Positions 1 through 12,142 are shown, numbered from the stretch's first letter. The stretch: 64,000 bases of DNA from Diphasiastrum complanatum (GCA_029204225.1 CM055101.1:57398920-57462919); one strand, 5' to 3'. The notes: generated from the sequence alone by a model not told the origin. Made by a program: numbers and translations.

Positions 1-508
1 AGGTCGAAAAAAACCTCGGAATATCTGGATCTAATCAAGGCACTATGCCATCTTTTATTCTGAGGTCCATTTTGACCTTTTGCTCTTACATTCAAAAATA
101 GATCTGGTAAACATTGTCAATTTGTGTCTGAACAATGCTAGATTATTACCACCTCAGCTATTATATCAAGATTACAAAATTCCCTCCCCAATCAATACAT
201 TTTGACTCAACACATTTTGACTCAACACCACCACATTTTTTAGATTCTTTCACCACATTGAGGCCTTCATGCTGCCTTCTTGATTACATTTGTCCTTGAA
301 ATGACAACACTTCTCCGCTAGTGTTTTCAAAGTTGGCCTAAGAAAAAAATGGTCCCCACTTTCAACAATTCGTGGTACACATAATTAATGTTTCAAGCTT
401 ACTAGTTTGTGCTACCCTGATTTGTAGGATCTTAACCTAGTCTTGTTATTTTAATTTACAAGATCATAGTTTATGTGTTGTGTATTGGTTGTGTTTTCAA
501 GCTTAGAA

Positions 509-510
<2 letters not shown>

Positions 511-590
<80 letters not shown>
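511..590. repeat. (AG)40 microsatellite
   Basis: An uninterrupted dinucleotide run of about 80 bp inside the left inverted-repeat arm. The corresponding position of the right arm (about 25.83-25.88 kb) holds a short (TA)n and CT-rich tract instead, so the run expanded after the arms separated. Ser-Leu or Arg-Glu reading frames across it are artefacts. Confidence 0.97.
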
Positions 591-593
<3 letters not shown>

Positions 594-1068
594 ATGAAAG
601 AGTTAAAGGTAACCAGCACTCCCAATTCTAGGAAGGTGTGTAGCCCTTGTTTTCTTCCGTTAAATGAGCAGTTCAAATGTTTCTTGTTGGACGATAAGTT
701 CCACGAGAAAGCCCAAACGCCGTAGGGAGGGAGCAAGTGTTGACATTCTGGAATATGATATAACTATACGGTTTGGGAGTTTGATTAGCACTCTCATTAG
801 AGGAGTTCTAAATCCAAAAAGACCCTTTGTAAAAATTCTTTTTATATTTTTTCTCAAATTTTGCTTACACATGGACCAATCAAACCACTCAAATTTGTCC
901 TATTGATGTCTACTCCTCAATGTGGTTTAATTTGGGTCATCATTGTTGTTTGAACTGGAAATGGTCATGAATATGACAATATATATGTGTTGGTATTGAC
1001 GTTGTAGCTATGAGGCAGTATACGTAGAAGTTATAGCATTCGTTTCACATTACTCTATTCTTTTAAGC

Positions 1069-1231
<163 letters not shown>

Positions 1232-1266
1232 TGATATTTTTTTCTTACTAATTTTTAAGACTCCCA

Positions 1267-1762
1267 TTGGTTGTCTGCAGTATTTATCCCTCTTATTCCA
1301 TTGCACCCATTATGTCAGATACAGGATCCCCTAGTCAGAGGTCAGGCCATAATCGCGGGTCATCCCGCCTTTCCTCTATGAGTGAGAGTGAGATCATTAG
1401 CTACCTTGATCAGTTGCCTTCCTCACAACTAGATAAGGTCTTACAACGCTTGAGGGCTCGACGCGAGGATCGTAGCTCCTCTCGATTGGTTGAGTACACA
1501 TCATCGACCGAGGAGATTCAGTCCACTCCTCGTGTAGACCAGTCACATGTTTTCCCTTCCCGTGAGGGTCACTCCGACGAGGGTCGCACCCCCACCCATG
1601 TCACTACGGCCAGTGCTTCCTCCCGACACTCTCGGGAGAGGAGGAGGAGGAGGAGCCCCCTCGGTGTCTCCTATTGTGGAGGGTGTGGCGATGACCCTGA
1701 CGTGGTCGTGAGTCATGCATGTCCGCGTAGCGCATCTCATCGTGGGGACTTCCTACTTCGAG
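1267..1762 (+). pseudogene. CACTA second-ORF (Transposase_24-like) N-terminal fragment
   Basis: The reading frame encodes a Ser/Arg-rich N-terminus beginning near the ATG at 1,312 (MSDTGSPSQRS...). It has a helical segment of the form SESEIISYLDQLPSSQLDKV followed by RLRARRED. The same protein start is encoded on the minus strand at 23,171 and, more diverged, at 21,239. There it leads into a region resembling the plant En/Spm (Ptta) Transposase_24 domain. Homology stops near 1,762, and the open frame then continues by chance to 1,902. The fragment is therefore a truncated accessory-protein ORF of a CACTA transposon, without the downstream domain. The family link is inferred from the copies at 20-23 kb. 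Confidence 0.6.
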
Positions 1763-2239
1763 TTGTGAAGAATAAAAATCTATCCAACTTGTCTATAGGG
1801 GTTGATGAGGAAAATCATCTTGCTTGTGCACTTACAAGTTGTAAATATCATTCTCTAGCATGTACAAACTCGAGCTACATGACATGCACAATGTCTAGAT
1901 GATCATATTTGAACTATATTCACTTTGTTCCATTGTACATATCAAAGGTATCTGAATTGAGCACATGACCTTATAGATTAAGGTGAGTTTGAGTTAGGTA
2001 GATCTAGGTTTGTCGACATGCATAAAATTACATGACATGCAAAGTCAGTTAGAGTGCATGCATGCAACATGCAAGTCAATATACATGTTCTACACATGTC
2101 CAATTCATCTAGGGAAGTCACATGCAAGGCATGCAAATATACTAGTGGACACATGCATGTAGTTTTGTACATATCTAGTTGAGAAATTGACATTTGGACA
2201 AAGTAGGTAGAAGTTAGGTGCAATTTCAGCATGCAAGCT
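1763..2239. other. No gene recognised
   Basis: AT-rich sequence with repeated 'catgca/tgcatg' words. No convincing coding region or repeat border is visible. It may include the 5' part of the LTR that ends at 2,658. Confidence 0.5.
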
Positions 2240-2671
2240 ATTAGGTGTCAATATGGTAGTAGTTTACACTTGAATAGGTGTAGGAAATGCACTGAATGCA
2301 AGTAGTACCACAAATTTTGGCTCCTATATATGTACATATGGTTCTCATTCATTTCTAATGACGAATCAGGCTTTGGTCATAATGTCAAAATTGAATCTCA
2401 TGCTATTTTGCTTGTTTTTGGTACTCTCTCTCTAACTCGAGTAGAAGACATTCTTCATACATTATTATGCTTGTGTATTTCCTCTATTTGTGTATTGCTT
2501 TGATCTGTAGCATTCTAGATTGTGCTCTAGCCTCAGATCTGTTGGTAGATTGCAGGGTTGCTCTATAGGTGATCTGTATGCCACCATAAAGCATGGTAAA
2601 GATCATTCACACTTTTGTTGTGGTTCTCCACACGTGTGAAGTTGCTGGATTTCTCACATGGTATCAGAGCC
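2240..2671 (+). mobile_element. Ty1/copia LTR 3' part plus primer-binding site
   Basis: The sequence ends in TTTCTCACA at 2,658 and is followed at 2,659-2,671 by TGGTATCAGAGCC. That is the standard plant copia primer-binding site complementary to the 3' end of initiator tRNA-Met. A TATA-like 'ctcctatatatg' at about 2,321 fits an LTR promoter. The LTR start is not identified. Leader sequence follows to about 3.4 kb without a recognisable gag, so the element is truncated. Confidence 0.7.
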
Positions 2672-3419
2672 ATACCATGCTTTGACTGCTACTAACATCA
2701 GGTGTATGAAGAATTTTCTGACAATTCAAGCTAGGAAGCTGTGTAGCACTTTTCTACTATCTATTCTTGAATAGTTTTTGGATGAATGAGGTTAAAACTG
2801 ACATTTTCGGTCTAGAAAAAAGGATGTATGGAATTCTGACTTTTCACATGTGTGAAAACCAGAATACATCATTTCATTCTATCTCCTTTTATGTTAGATC
2901 CAAAGGTACTGACATTATAGCTTCTTGAAAGTTAGAAGAGCCCTCTTTCTATCGCAATTGGTTTCAAGTCATTTTGATGATCCTAGTAAGAGTTATAACC
3001 TCTTAAAAAGGGGTAGGGAGAGACCCAAAACCTGAGTGGACACATTTTGATTTAAATATATTGTATGCATGATTCATCATTCACAATTTTTGGTAATCAA
3101 TCTGAGATAGAATTGGATAAGACAAGTTTCTGTTGTCATAGTCACATCATTTCACACCAAGGGTTGTGTTTTGAGTTGAATGTGTGTTTTTAGAGTGTTT
3201 TTCATTCATTTGAAACTCGTGGGAAAATTTGACATCAGAACTGTAAGTGCTTCACTACTCGATAGAGGCTAGATCCAAATTCAAGTTGATTGGTTCTTTG
3301 TTGTGAGATAGGTCTCACATAGTTGTTGTATGATTTCAATATGTTGGATCAACTTTGCATGTTAGTATTTTGAAACTCTTTTGTGAGTTTTTCCAATTGT
3401 GACAAATGCCTGCTGTTGT
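2672..3419 (+). other. Copia leader remnant, no ORF
   Basis: The sequence directly follows the tRNA-Met primer-binding site, so it should be leader or gag sequence of that copia element. No frame resembling gag is open here. Nothing else is recognised. Confidence 0.4.
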
Positions 3420-3960
3420 TATTTGATAGAAAACACTCGGTGGAGATCGTGACAAATGCCCGCTGTTGTGATTTGATAGAAAATCCTCGGTTGAGATGTG
3501 AACAAATGAGTTCGGTTGAGATCTGAAGGAATGCCTCCGGGTGAGATTGTGACGGAAGGCGTCGGACGTCGTCGGTCAATATCTGATCAAATGCCCGCGG
3601 TCGAGATTGGGACGGAAGGCTCTAGTCAAGATTTGACTGGAATTCATCGGGTGAGACCTGAACAAATGACATCAGTTGAGATTAGGAGGTATGCACTCGA
3701 TTAAGATCTGAACGGAATGCACTAGGTCGAGAGCTGAACAAAATGCGCTCGGTCGAGATCTGAACGGAATGCGCTAGGTCGAGAGCTGAACGGAATGCGC
3801 TCGGTCGAGATCTGAACGGAATGCACTCGGTCAAGATCTGAACGGAATGCTTTCAGTTGAGATCGTGATTGAGATTCCTCGGTCCAGATGTCAATGAAAT
3901 GTTCAGTTAAGATCTGATCAGTAGGTATTGGTTGAGATTTCAAACTCAGGACGTGGCAAG
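3420..3960. repeat. 26-bp minisatellite
   Basis: Diverged tandem units of about 26 bp with consensus GCTCGGTCGAGATCTGAACG plus GAATGC. They are clearest at 3,700-3,860, where two variants alternate (tcggtcgagatc and taggtcgagagc) and suggest a 52-bp higher-order unit. Outer units drift toward 'cggttgagatt...' variants. The period is not a multiple of three, so reading frames across the array are not genes. Confidence 0.9.
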
Positions 3961-5820
3961 ATTTTTTTGTGTAGGGCCTCGGTCCTCGGTCAAGAGATCT
4001 TGTTGTGTTTCAATGGTGAGTGAAACTAGGCTCGATTTGGTCCAAACGAGAGTCATGGAGCTCGGCCAGGTAAGGAGCGTGAAGCCTCGGTCGAGAATGG
4101 AGCTATACGTCGGTCGAAACCAAGGTGACGAGTTCGGTTAAGATGCTTATGTAATACTTCAGATAGATGCTTTGGCAGCACAGATCGGAAAGGTGGTATG
4201 ATTATAAATGTCTGTGTAGCAGCGGGAAAGACGCCAAACGTTTACAGACTCCAACCAAAATCTGTGAACATGGTTTTTTAGTACTCTTTCTGCTTCTTAC
4301 TTCGTTACTTCTGGGGTGGTTTCTACTCTAAACCCTAGGTGTTCCTGTCTGTTTCTGGAACTCAATTCCTTTCAGTTGGGTCCACTTGTTTAGAACTATT
4401 TCCAGACAGATTATTTGTCAGTTTAACGTTTGAATTCCCAGCTTGTCAGTGGGATGAAACAGTTTTGTCACTCTAGCTACATGCATTTACAAGCCATGCA
4501 ACCAATCCTTGCTCAAGTACATGTTAACATTCTGAATCAAAGAGCAATCTACAAATTTATCTACCAAACTATTCTAAGAAATCAGGAAGCATAAAAATAA
4601 CAAGTTTAAACTACACAACAAGAACAAAAATCAAGAACCTAACTACCTACAAGATACTAGCATCCCAAAAATGAAGAAACACCCATTTCTTGATGCTTGG
4701 AATACCCAATAACAATCAAGGACATGATTGTTGGTGAATAAGCAAAATCAGATCCACAATCTCAGCCTGTTTAGTTTACCTGGATGCTGAAAATTACAAA
4801 ATCAAGAAATAAGAAAGCTAATCCTCATCTAAAGCTAATCCAAATCGGTTGAGATTTGAAACTCAAGACGTGGCAAGATTTTTTCGTGTAGGGCCTCAGT
4901 CCTCGGTCGAGAGATGTCCTGGTATTTCAATGGTGAATGAAACTAGGCTCGGTCTGGTCCAGACGTGAGTCGTGGAGCTCGACCAGGTAAGGAGCGTGAA
5001 GCCTCGGTCGAGAATGGAGCTATACGTCGGTCGAAACCAAGGTGACGAGTTCGGTTAAGATGCTTATGTAATACTTCAGATAGATGCTTTGGCAGCACAG
5101 ATCGGAAAGGTGGTATGATTATAAATTTCCGTGTAGCAACGGGAAAGACGCCAAACGTTTACAGATTCCAACCAAAATCTGTGAACATGGTTTTTTAGTA
5201 CTCTTTCTGCTTCTTACTTCGTTACTTCTGGGGTGGTTTCTACTCTAAACCCTAGGTGTTCCTGTCTGTTTCTGGAACTCAATTCCTTTCAGTTGGGTCC
5301 ACTTGTTTAGAACTATTTCCAGACAGATTATTTGTCATTTTAACGTTTGAATTCCCAGCTTGTCAGTGGGATGAAACAGTTTTGTCACTCTAGCTACATG
5401 CATTTACAAGCCATGCAACCAATCCTTGCTCAAGTACATGTTAACATTCTGAATCAAAGAGCAATCTACAAATTTATCTACCAAACTATTCTAAGAAATC
5501 AGGAAGCATAAAAATAACAAGTTTAAACTACACAACAAGAACAAAAATCAAGAACCTAACTACCTACAAGATACTAGCATCCCAAAAATGAAGAAACACC
5601 CATTTCTTGATGCTTGGAATACCCAATAACAATCAAGGACATGATTGTTGGTGAATAAGCAAAATCAGATCCACAATCTCAGCCTGTTTAGTTTACCTGG
5701 ATGCTGAAAATTACAAAATCAAGAAATAAGAAAGCTAATCCACATCTAAAGCTAATCCAAATCGGTCGAGATTTGAAACTCAAGACGTGGCAAGATTTTT
5801 TCGTGTAGGGCCTCAGTCCT
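3934..5820. repeat. Tandem duplication, 917-bp period
   Basis: The segment starting at 'gagattt(c/g)aaactca(g/a)gacgtggcaag' occurs at 3,934, 4,851 and 5,768, exactly 917 bp apart both times. This gives two full copies plus about 50 bp of a third, ending at 5,820 where the old gypsy RT begins. Each unit carries an identical block with 'ggtatgattataaat', a possible TATA box, and 'aaccctaggtgttcc'. Copies differ by scattered substitutions. The unit could be LTR or untranslated sequence of the adjacent gypsy element, but no primer-binding site or clean TG...CA ends were found. Confidence 0.92.
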
Positions 5821-5821
5821 C

Positions 5822-6694
5822 TCTTAGTTCACGTAGATTGGTTGGTTCTGGAGATTCTTTATAAGCTCGACTTTATCTTTGTCGATTTCTATTCCTCTGT
5901 TTGATATTCTATGTCCAAGTAATATTCCTACTTTCATACCCAAAAAACATTTCTCTGGATAAAGGGATAAACAAGTATCTCGACACTGTTGCAATGTTAG
6001 TTTGAAATTCTGTAGGTGTGTCTTTATATCACTATATACACAGAAGTCATCAATAAATATTTCGAGAAAAGTTCTTAGGAAGGCAACAAAAATTAAGATC
6101 ATGATTCGCTGAAAAGTCGTTGGTGCATTGCAAAGACCAAAGGGCATAAGTGCCCCAATCTGTGGCAAATGTGGTCTTTGAACAATCCTCTTTTTGCACT
6201 CCAACCTGATTATAACCAGAGAAACCGTCACAAAAATTGTAACGCTCTTGACCAACAACCTGATCTAAGATGGAATCAGTGAAGGGTAGAGGATGATGAT
6301 CCTTTCTTGTGGCAGCATTGAGCTTGCGAAAATCCTGGCATATTCGTATTTTGTCAGTCTTCTTTTTTGGAACAACAACAATGGGTGAAACCCATTCACT
6401 ACTTAAGATGAGATAGATAATACCTGCCTTAAGGTGCTTGTTGAGTTTGTCCTTATCCACGAGGGAGTACTTTGGATTGAGACGATATTGTCTCTGTCAA
6501 ACAAGTACAACATCTTCTTTAAGATCAATACGGTGCTCTCCGAATTCTGCAGGTATACATTTCAAATCGTCGAGCGACCAGGCAAAAACACCTTGATACT
6601 CCTTCAGCAATTCAGTAAATTCCCCCAACTCCGATTATCCAAGTGACTTTGAACCATGCACAAATCTGTCAAGTGCAAGTTCAATTAGTTCAGT
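5822..6694 (-). pseudogene. Old Ty3/gypsy reverse transcriptase, 3' half of a split element
   Basis: On the minus strand successive frames encode RT motifs. They start with 'LLKEYQGVFAWSLDDLK' (about 6,640-6,560), then SEWVSPIVVVPKKK, a degraded DFRKLNAAT block, MPFGLCNAPTTFQR and the catalytic FIDDFCVYSD box at about 6,050-6,020. At least one frameshift lies near 6,190-6,260, and in-frame stops occur upstream. The FIDDF form and MPFGL-NAPTTFQR are typical of Tat/Athila-like gypsy RTs. The RT is cut on the right by the chromovirus insertion at 6,695 and resumes at 12,504. It is abruptly joined to the 917-bp repeat at 5,821, so RNase H and integrase are absent. Confidence 0.88.
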
Positions 6695-6699
6695 AGAAT

Positions 6700-7055
6700 T
6701 GTAATAGATCCTAACACCACAGTAGGGCAAACACTAACTGGTCCACCCAACCTTGCCTACTCCCTGATAGAGTAAGCCCCTCCTAGCCCAGTGTGAGGAC
6801 TGGTAGCATGCAACTACCAAGTGTCGGCCACGTGGCACTGACGTGGTCGACTGCACGTCGGGACCCAACTGGGGGCCCTATCCTGCTGACAGGGTCCCTA
6901 GGCTGTGTTAGGCCCGCCATGGCTATGGACCGTGCTGGGGCACACTACTCACACTGTCTTGCCCTGTTGGTCATGTACGCTGGACACGACCCTGACTGTG
7001 GTATCTGACCTATCTGTGTTCTCTAGGGTTCGGCACTGGTTACGAGCTCGTAACA
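6700..7055 (-). repeat. Chromovirus LTR (left, 356 bp)
   Basis: On the minus strand it starts TGTTACGAGCTCGTAACC at 7,055 and ends GGATCTATTACA at 6,700, with canonical TG...CA ends. It is nearly identical in sequence and equal in length to the plus-oriented LTR at 12,143-12,498. The first 17 bases contain a perfect 16-bp palindrome (7,039-7,054). It lies directly after the PPT, so it is the 3' LTR of the minus-strand element. Confidence 0.93.
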
Positions 7056-7071
7056 CTCCCTCCCCCTTAAG
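7056..7071 (-). other. Polypurine tract
   Basis: Minus strand CTTAAGGGGGAGGGAG lies immediately upstream of the LTR start TGTTAC. It would prime plus-strand DNA synthesis. The pol stop codon TAA (7,069-7,067) overlaps it. Confidence 0.9.
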
Positions 7072-10000
7072 AACCGTCTTGGTCCTCTAAGACAAAGTCT
7101 GGAAAAATCTTGCGAAGGACGCTGCCTCTTTCCCAAGTGGCATTCTCAACAGGCTGATCATTCCACTTAACCAGATATTCTCGGTATAGAGTATGACGAG
7201 TCTGCGTCTCTCTACTATCAAGAATTTCCTCTGGTTTATGTGGAGGTTGTTGAGGATCCAATGGGAGAACTAGAACACTGTCCCCTACCAGATTATCTGA
7301 TCTGGTTAAGGCTTTTCGTAACTGACTTACATGAAAAACTGGAAAAACCTTACTGCTGTGTGGGAGTTCTAGTTCATAGGTGACCTCGCCTAGTCTCCTA
7401 CTGATGGTAAAGGGACCACAATACCTTGGAGACAACTTAGCACACACTCCTGATTTGAGGGTTTTAGAGTCAACTGGGACTCTCAAGTAGACTTTCTCAC
7501 CAGTGGAGAACTGCACATCCCGTCTGTGTGGATCTGCATAATGCCTGGCTCGATCCTAGGACTGCCTAATGCTACGCTTAGCATGTTCTATCATCTGGTT
7601 TAGGTCTTCTAAAAAGTTTCTGGCTGCTTCAACTTTTTCTTGTTTAAACCCTACAGCTGTGGGTGAGCGTGGCTGAAAACCGTACATCAGCATAAATGGG
7701 CTGTATCCCGTAGCTGAATGTTTGGTACTGTTGTAAGCAAACTCTAATATCGAGAGATACTCCTCCCAATTAGTCTGTCTCTTGCTGACGTATGCACGAA
7801 GCATATCCTCCAGCACTTGATTTACCCTTTCTGTTTGACCGTCCGTCTGTGGATGGTCGATGGTACTCATATTAAGTTTAGTATGGAGATGATGGAATAC
7901 TGCCTTCCAAAAATTTCCAGTAAACTTACTGTCCCGGTCGCTGACTATGCCGGAAGGTAGACCGTACAATTTAAATAGCCCGTCTACAAACAACCTCGCT
8001 AACTCTGGAGCTCTAACGGTTGTTTTGGTCGGAATAAATTGAGCCATTTTGGTCAGACGGTCAACTGTGACCCATATAGCGTCATTACCCTTTTGGGTTT
8101 TAGGCAGGCCTACTATAAAATCCATGGAGATACTCTCCCATTTACCAGCTGGTATTTCTAAGGGATGCAACAACCCTCCTGCCTTTAAACGCTCTGCTTT
8201 ATTTACTTGACATTTCTGGCAACTGGTTACATACTGGTGGACGTCCTTTTTCATACTGGGCCAGAAAAATTGCCTACGAAGAAGCTCATAGGTCTTCTGT
8301 ATGCCTGGGTGTCCCGCGCTAGGATTGTCATGACATTCATATAGGACCTGCTGCCTATAATCCTCTGAATTGGGGACACATACTCTATCTCTATAGAGCA
8401 AGTACTCATCCTGAATGGAATACTGTTTCCATTTGAATCCTTGAGTCAACTGACCCTCAACCACTGGGGTTTGCTTGGGTAATACAGGCTCAGAATCCTC
8501 AACGTCATCTGATGATGTATACTCGGACTCATCATCATCCTCAACGGAAGCTGCCGTATTCTTGGATGAACTGGCACCAGCCCCGGAAACTGGTTCTGGA
8601 GTCTGTAACTGTCTGTTCTGGACTGAGTTCCAGATAATAGAGAAGAATGCATCATGCTGGCATTTTCCTCTCAAGGACTCGAGTAACTCATTACGAATCT
8701 GAGTAAAACTCAGCTCGTTTATCATAGGCATTCTGCTAAGGGCATCTGCTACTGTATTGAATTTTCCACGCCTATATCTGATAGACATGTCAAACTCTTG
8801 CATCAACTCTGCCCAACGAGCTTTCCGACCTCTAAGCTCAGGTTGATTGCAAAGGTATCTGAGACTCTCATGGTCTGTCAGGACCTCAAAGTTGGCACCA
8901 TACAAATAATGCCTCCAAGTCTTAAGAGCATGGACTATAGAAAAGAGTTCCTTTTCATAGGCACTATACCTAGTCTGTGCTGGCTCGAGTTTTTTACTCT
9001 CGAACGCAACTGGTCGTCCACCCTGAGTTAGCACAGCACCTACTGCAAAGTCGCTAGCATCTGTTTCGACCACAAATGGCTGATTGGGGTCGACGACCTT
9101 TAAAACTGGTGCTGTAGCTAAGGCTGTTTTGAGAGCATCAAAGCTCTCCTGTTGTGCGGACTCCCAAATGAACTCCTTTCCCTTCCCCTTAAGGAGATTT
9201 GTCATAGGGACTGCTATCTGAGCATATTCCTTGACAAATCGTCTGTAATATCCCGCGAGACCAAGAAAGATTTGAAGTTCCAAAATATTCTGAGGTCTCA
9301 GCCAACTGAGTATGGCTTTAACCTTATTTGGGTCCATCTTAATCCCATCTGAAGAGATAATGTGACCCAAATATGCTACTTCTTCACCGAAGAATTCACA
9401 CTTGGATTGTTTAGCATAAAGCTTATGCTTTCTGAGCAGTCGAAACACCTTTCTGAGGTGTTTTAGATGCTCCTTCCTGGTTTTGCTGTAAACGAGGATG
9501 TCATCTAAAAATACGACTACAAATTTACCCAAGTATGGTCTGAGGACACTGTTCATCAAGGTCATAAAGGTAGCTGGAGCATTTGTGAGCCCAAATGGCA
9601 TCACCTTAAACTCATAATGACCGTGACGAGTCCTAAAAGCTGTTTTTGAGACATCTTCCGATTTTATACGGACTTGATGATATCCCGATCTGAGGTCTAT
9701 TTTGCTGAAAAACTTAGCCCCGTCGAGTTGATCAAACAACTCGTCTGCCCGAGGCATAGGGTATTTATTCTTAATTGTGACTTTATTGAGGGCTCTGTAA
9801 TCTACGCAAAGACGCATAGACCCCTCCTTCTTTTTCACCAATAGGACTGGTGAGGCCCATGGTGAACTACTGGTCTGAATTTGGCCTTTCCCAAGATAGT
9901 TTGTTAACTGCCTAGTTATTTCTTCATCCTCTGTTCGGCTGACCCGATACGGAGGTTTAGAAACAGGTGCTGTACCTGGTACTAGGTTTATTACATGATC

Positions 10001-11595
10001 TACCTCTCTGCTAGGTGGTAAACCATGTGGCAAATCTTCAGGAAAAACATCTTTAAATTTAGACAATAAAGTTTCTAATTTACTGATTTTTTGCTGAATA
10101 GAACTGGAAATAGAAACTTCAGGAATAAACTGAAAGTCACATAAGAATACCTGATGGTCTTCGTCTCCGATTAGCTGACAGAGCTCTGAACTGCAGACCA
10201 TAGGGCTGTTGGGAACATCATGCTCCCCATGCAACTGGATCTCTCGGCCTTTATACTGAAAGCTGAGGGTGTTCTCCTGATAGTTTCTATGGAGGGAAGG
10301 TCCTAAACTGTAGAGCCAATCTCTCCCGAGAACAATGTCTGTTCGATCCAGGTGCATTATCTGAAAGTTTATTTGATCTTTGTACCCCTGAATACCAAGA
10401 TTTAACTTACTTACCATAGTTTCCCATATTTTTTTATCTTCACCCTTAGCTAATGAAACTATGTACCTATGCTGACTAGGTACTTCTGATAGTTTAAGCT
10501 TTTTAACCAGGGTGTGGTTGATGAAATTATGGGTTGCCCCATCATCAACCATGACTCTTACTGACTGGTTACCAACTTTCCCATGCATACGTACTAGGTC
10601 ATGCGGCCCAAAGCTGAAGGGTCTCGCTAGCATTGCAGAGGTCAGCTGGCAACAGTGTTCATGATCTTCATGATACACTTTGATCTCGGAAGCTGCCGAG
10701 TCACTGGGGAAACATACAGTCTGAACAAGATGAACTTGTTTTTTATCTTTTTTAGTGAAAGGCCCCTTGGGACACTGTCTGACTGTGTGTCCCTTGCCCA
10801 TACACACAAAGCACAAACGTTCTTGTTTGGCTTTCTCAAAATCATCTGGTTTTAAGGGCTGTATGAGTGAAGGACGTTTCTGAGGAGCTTCACCTTTAAA
10901 TTTATCTTCTTTCTTTCTTTTTAAAAATTTCTTTTTAAATTGAAAGTCTTTCTGAGGAAGCTGCTCAGAAAGTGGTTGTTGTCTCGCTCTCTTCCTACCC
11001 ACTGAATCATCATAGATTTGAGCATATCTGAGAGCTTGCTCAAGGGTAGTAGGCGAGTTTCTCTGGACCTCTACTTTATATTCATCTTTGAGGCCACGGA
11101 CAAATCCCCTGATTTTTTGATAGTCATCCATATTTTTAATCTTTAAAATTGCCTCTCGATACTGCGAGATATATTGGATGAGGGACTTGTCCATTACTGT
11201 TCTTTCCCAGGCTTCCCAGGCTCTATCAAGTTCATTCTCTGGTAGAAATTCTCTTAGGAAAGCTTCTTCAAAAGCTTTCCATGACCGGGGAGTCTGCCCA
11301 GTCTCCTGGAGATTTAACCACCACTTATAGGCCATAGGCCCTAAAGAAAGACTGGCCTCAATTGCTTGCAAATGGTCAGGGGTCTGTTTAAGAGCATGAA
11401 TGTTCTTCCATTTGCTGAGGAAGGTTTGTAGAATATCTGCATTTCTATCCTTCTCTTCCCCATTAAAAGTAGGAGGCTTTAAATCTTTAAAAACACTGGG
11501 GTGAGACCGTAAAGTCTCACCCGAAACTGATGGAAGTGGAGAAGGGGATAACTGAGAAGTGGAGAGAGGCTTCGACGAACTTGAAACAGAAGCCT
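7067..11595 (-). pseudogene. Chromovirus Gag-Pol polyprotein (one internal stop, N-terminus displaced)
   Basis: A continuous frame of 1,271 codons runs from the Met at 11,371, and coding similarity extends upstream to about 11,590. Gag domain is at about residues 1-110, CCHC zinc knuckle [14 protein letters not shown] at 187-200, and aspartic protease VDDGATHNF near 275. The RT has VDYRALN and the catalytic FLDD at 621-624; RNase H (ETDAS) is near 770. An acidic Ser/Asp/Glu linker at about 925-965 precedes the integrase. The integrase has HHCC at about 1,014-1,054 and catalytic Asp 1084, Asp 1145, Glu 1181. After one in-frame TAG (near 7,559, probably from CAG) the same frame continues for 149 codons to a C-terminal chromodomain (EYLVKWNDQPVENATWE). 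The chromodomain marks a chromovirus. Upstream, the frame meets TAA near 11,598 at the inversion junction, so the true Gag start is not on this strand. The damage is slight compared with the other elements here, which suggests recent insertion. Confidence 0.95.
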
Positions 11596-11811
11596 TGGCT
11601 TACAGAAAAGGGAAGGAACCCATGGAAGTAGAAGAACAGGAACAGTTCGCCGAAGAACTCGACGAACTGGTTACCAAGGAGCAGTTCCTCCAATTGGTAA
11701 CAGAAGTGGATGAACTGAAGCTAGCATTAGCCAATTTCAAGTCCAGTGTGGACGACTCGTTCGCTGAACTCAAAAACTTGATTTTGAGCTCCGCGAAAGG
11801 AAGCCTTCCCT
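11559..11811 (+). pseudogene. Inverted chromovirus Gag N-terminal fragment
   Basis: Plus-strand frame rich in Glu, Leu and Lys (e.g. FAEELDELVTKEQFLQLV, then ELKNLILSSAKG). It is predicted to form a coiled coil, as is common at the N-terminus of chromovirus Gag upstream of the retrotransposon-gag domain. It lies head-to-head with the minus-strand gag, whose coding similarity ends at about 11,590, and it runs directly into a truncated LTR at 11,812. I infer it is the missing N-terminus of the same family in inverted orientation. An intact family member would be needed to prove this. Confidence 0.6.
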
Positions 11812-12138
11812 CTCGTAACCAGTGCCGAACCCTAGAGAACACAGATAGGTCAGATACCATAGTCAGGGTCGTGTCCAGCGTACATGACCAACAGGGCAAG
11901 ACAGTGTGAGTAGTGTGCCCCAGCACGGTCCATAGCCATGGCGGGCCTAACACAGCCTAGGGACCCTGTCAGCAGGATAGGGCCCCCAGTTGGGTCCCGA
12001 CGTGCAGTCGATCACGTCAGTGCCACGTGGCCGACACTTGGCAGTTGCATGCTACCAGTCCTCACACTGGGCTAGGAGGGGCTTACTCTATCAGGGAGTA
12101 GGCAAGGTTGGGTGGATCAGTTAGTGTTTGCCCTACTG
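11812..12138 (+). repeat. Truncated chromovirus LTR copy (327 bp)
   Basis: It matches positions 10-336 of the 356-bp LTR in plus orientation. It lacks the first 9 bp (joined to gag within 'ctcgtaacc') and the last 20 bp. It is followed by 'agag' and the full LTR, giving a 340-bp tandem arrangement. Antisense reading frames within it are LTR artefacts. Confidence 0.93.
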
Positions 12139-12142
12139 AGAG

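Noticed and set aside
2659-2671. TGGTATCAGAGC motifs as parts of tRNA genes
   Set aside because: They are retrotransposon primer-binding sites complementary to tRNA-Met. No cloverleaf surrounds them.
3722-3943. Repetitive peptide ORF across the minisatellite
   Set aside because: The 26-bp period is not a multiple of three and the frame decays outside the best units.
11600-11953. Repeated antisense ORFs in the chromovirus LTRs (MLGPPWLWTV... and MRTGSMQL...)
   Set aside because: They lie wholly inside LTR copies, recur only because the LTR recurs, and resemble no protein.
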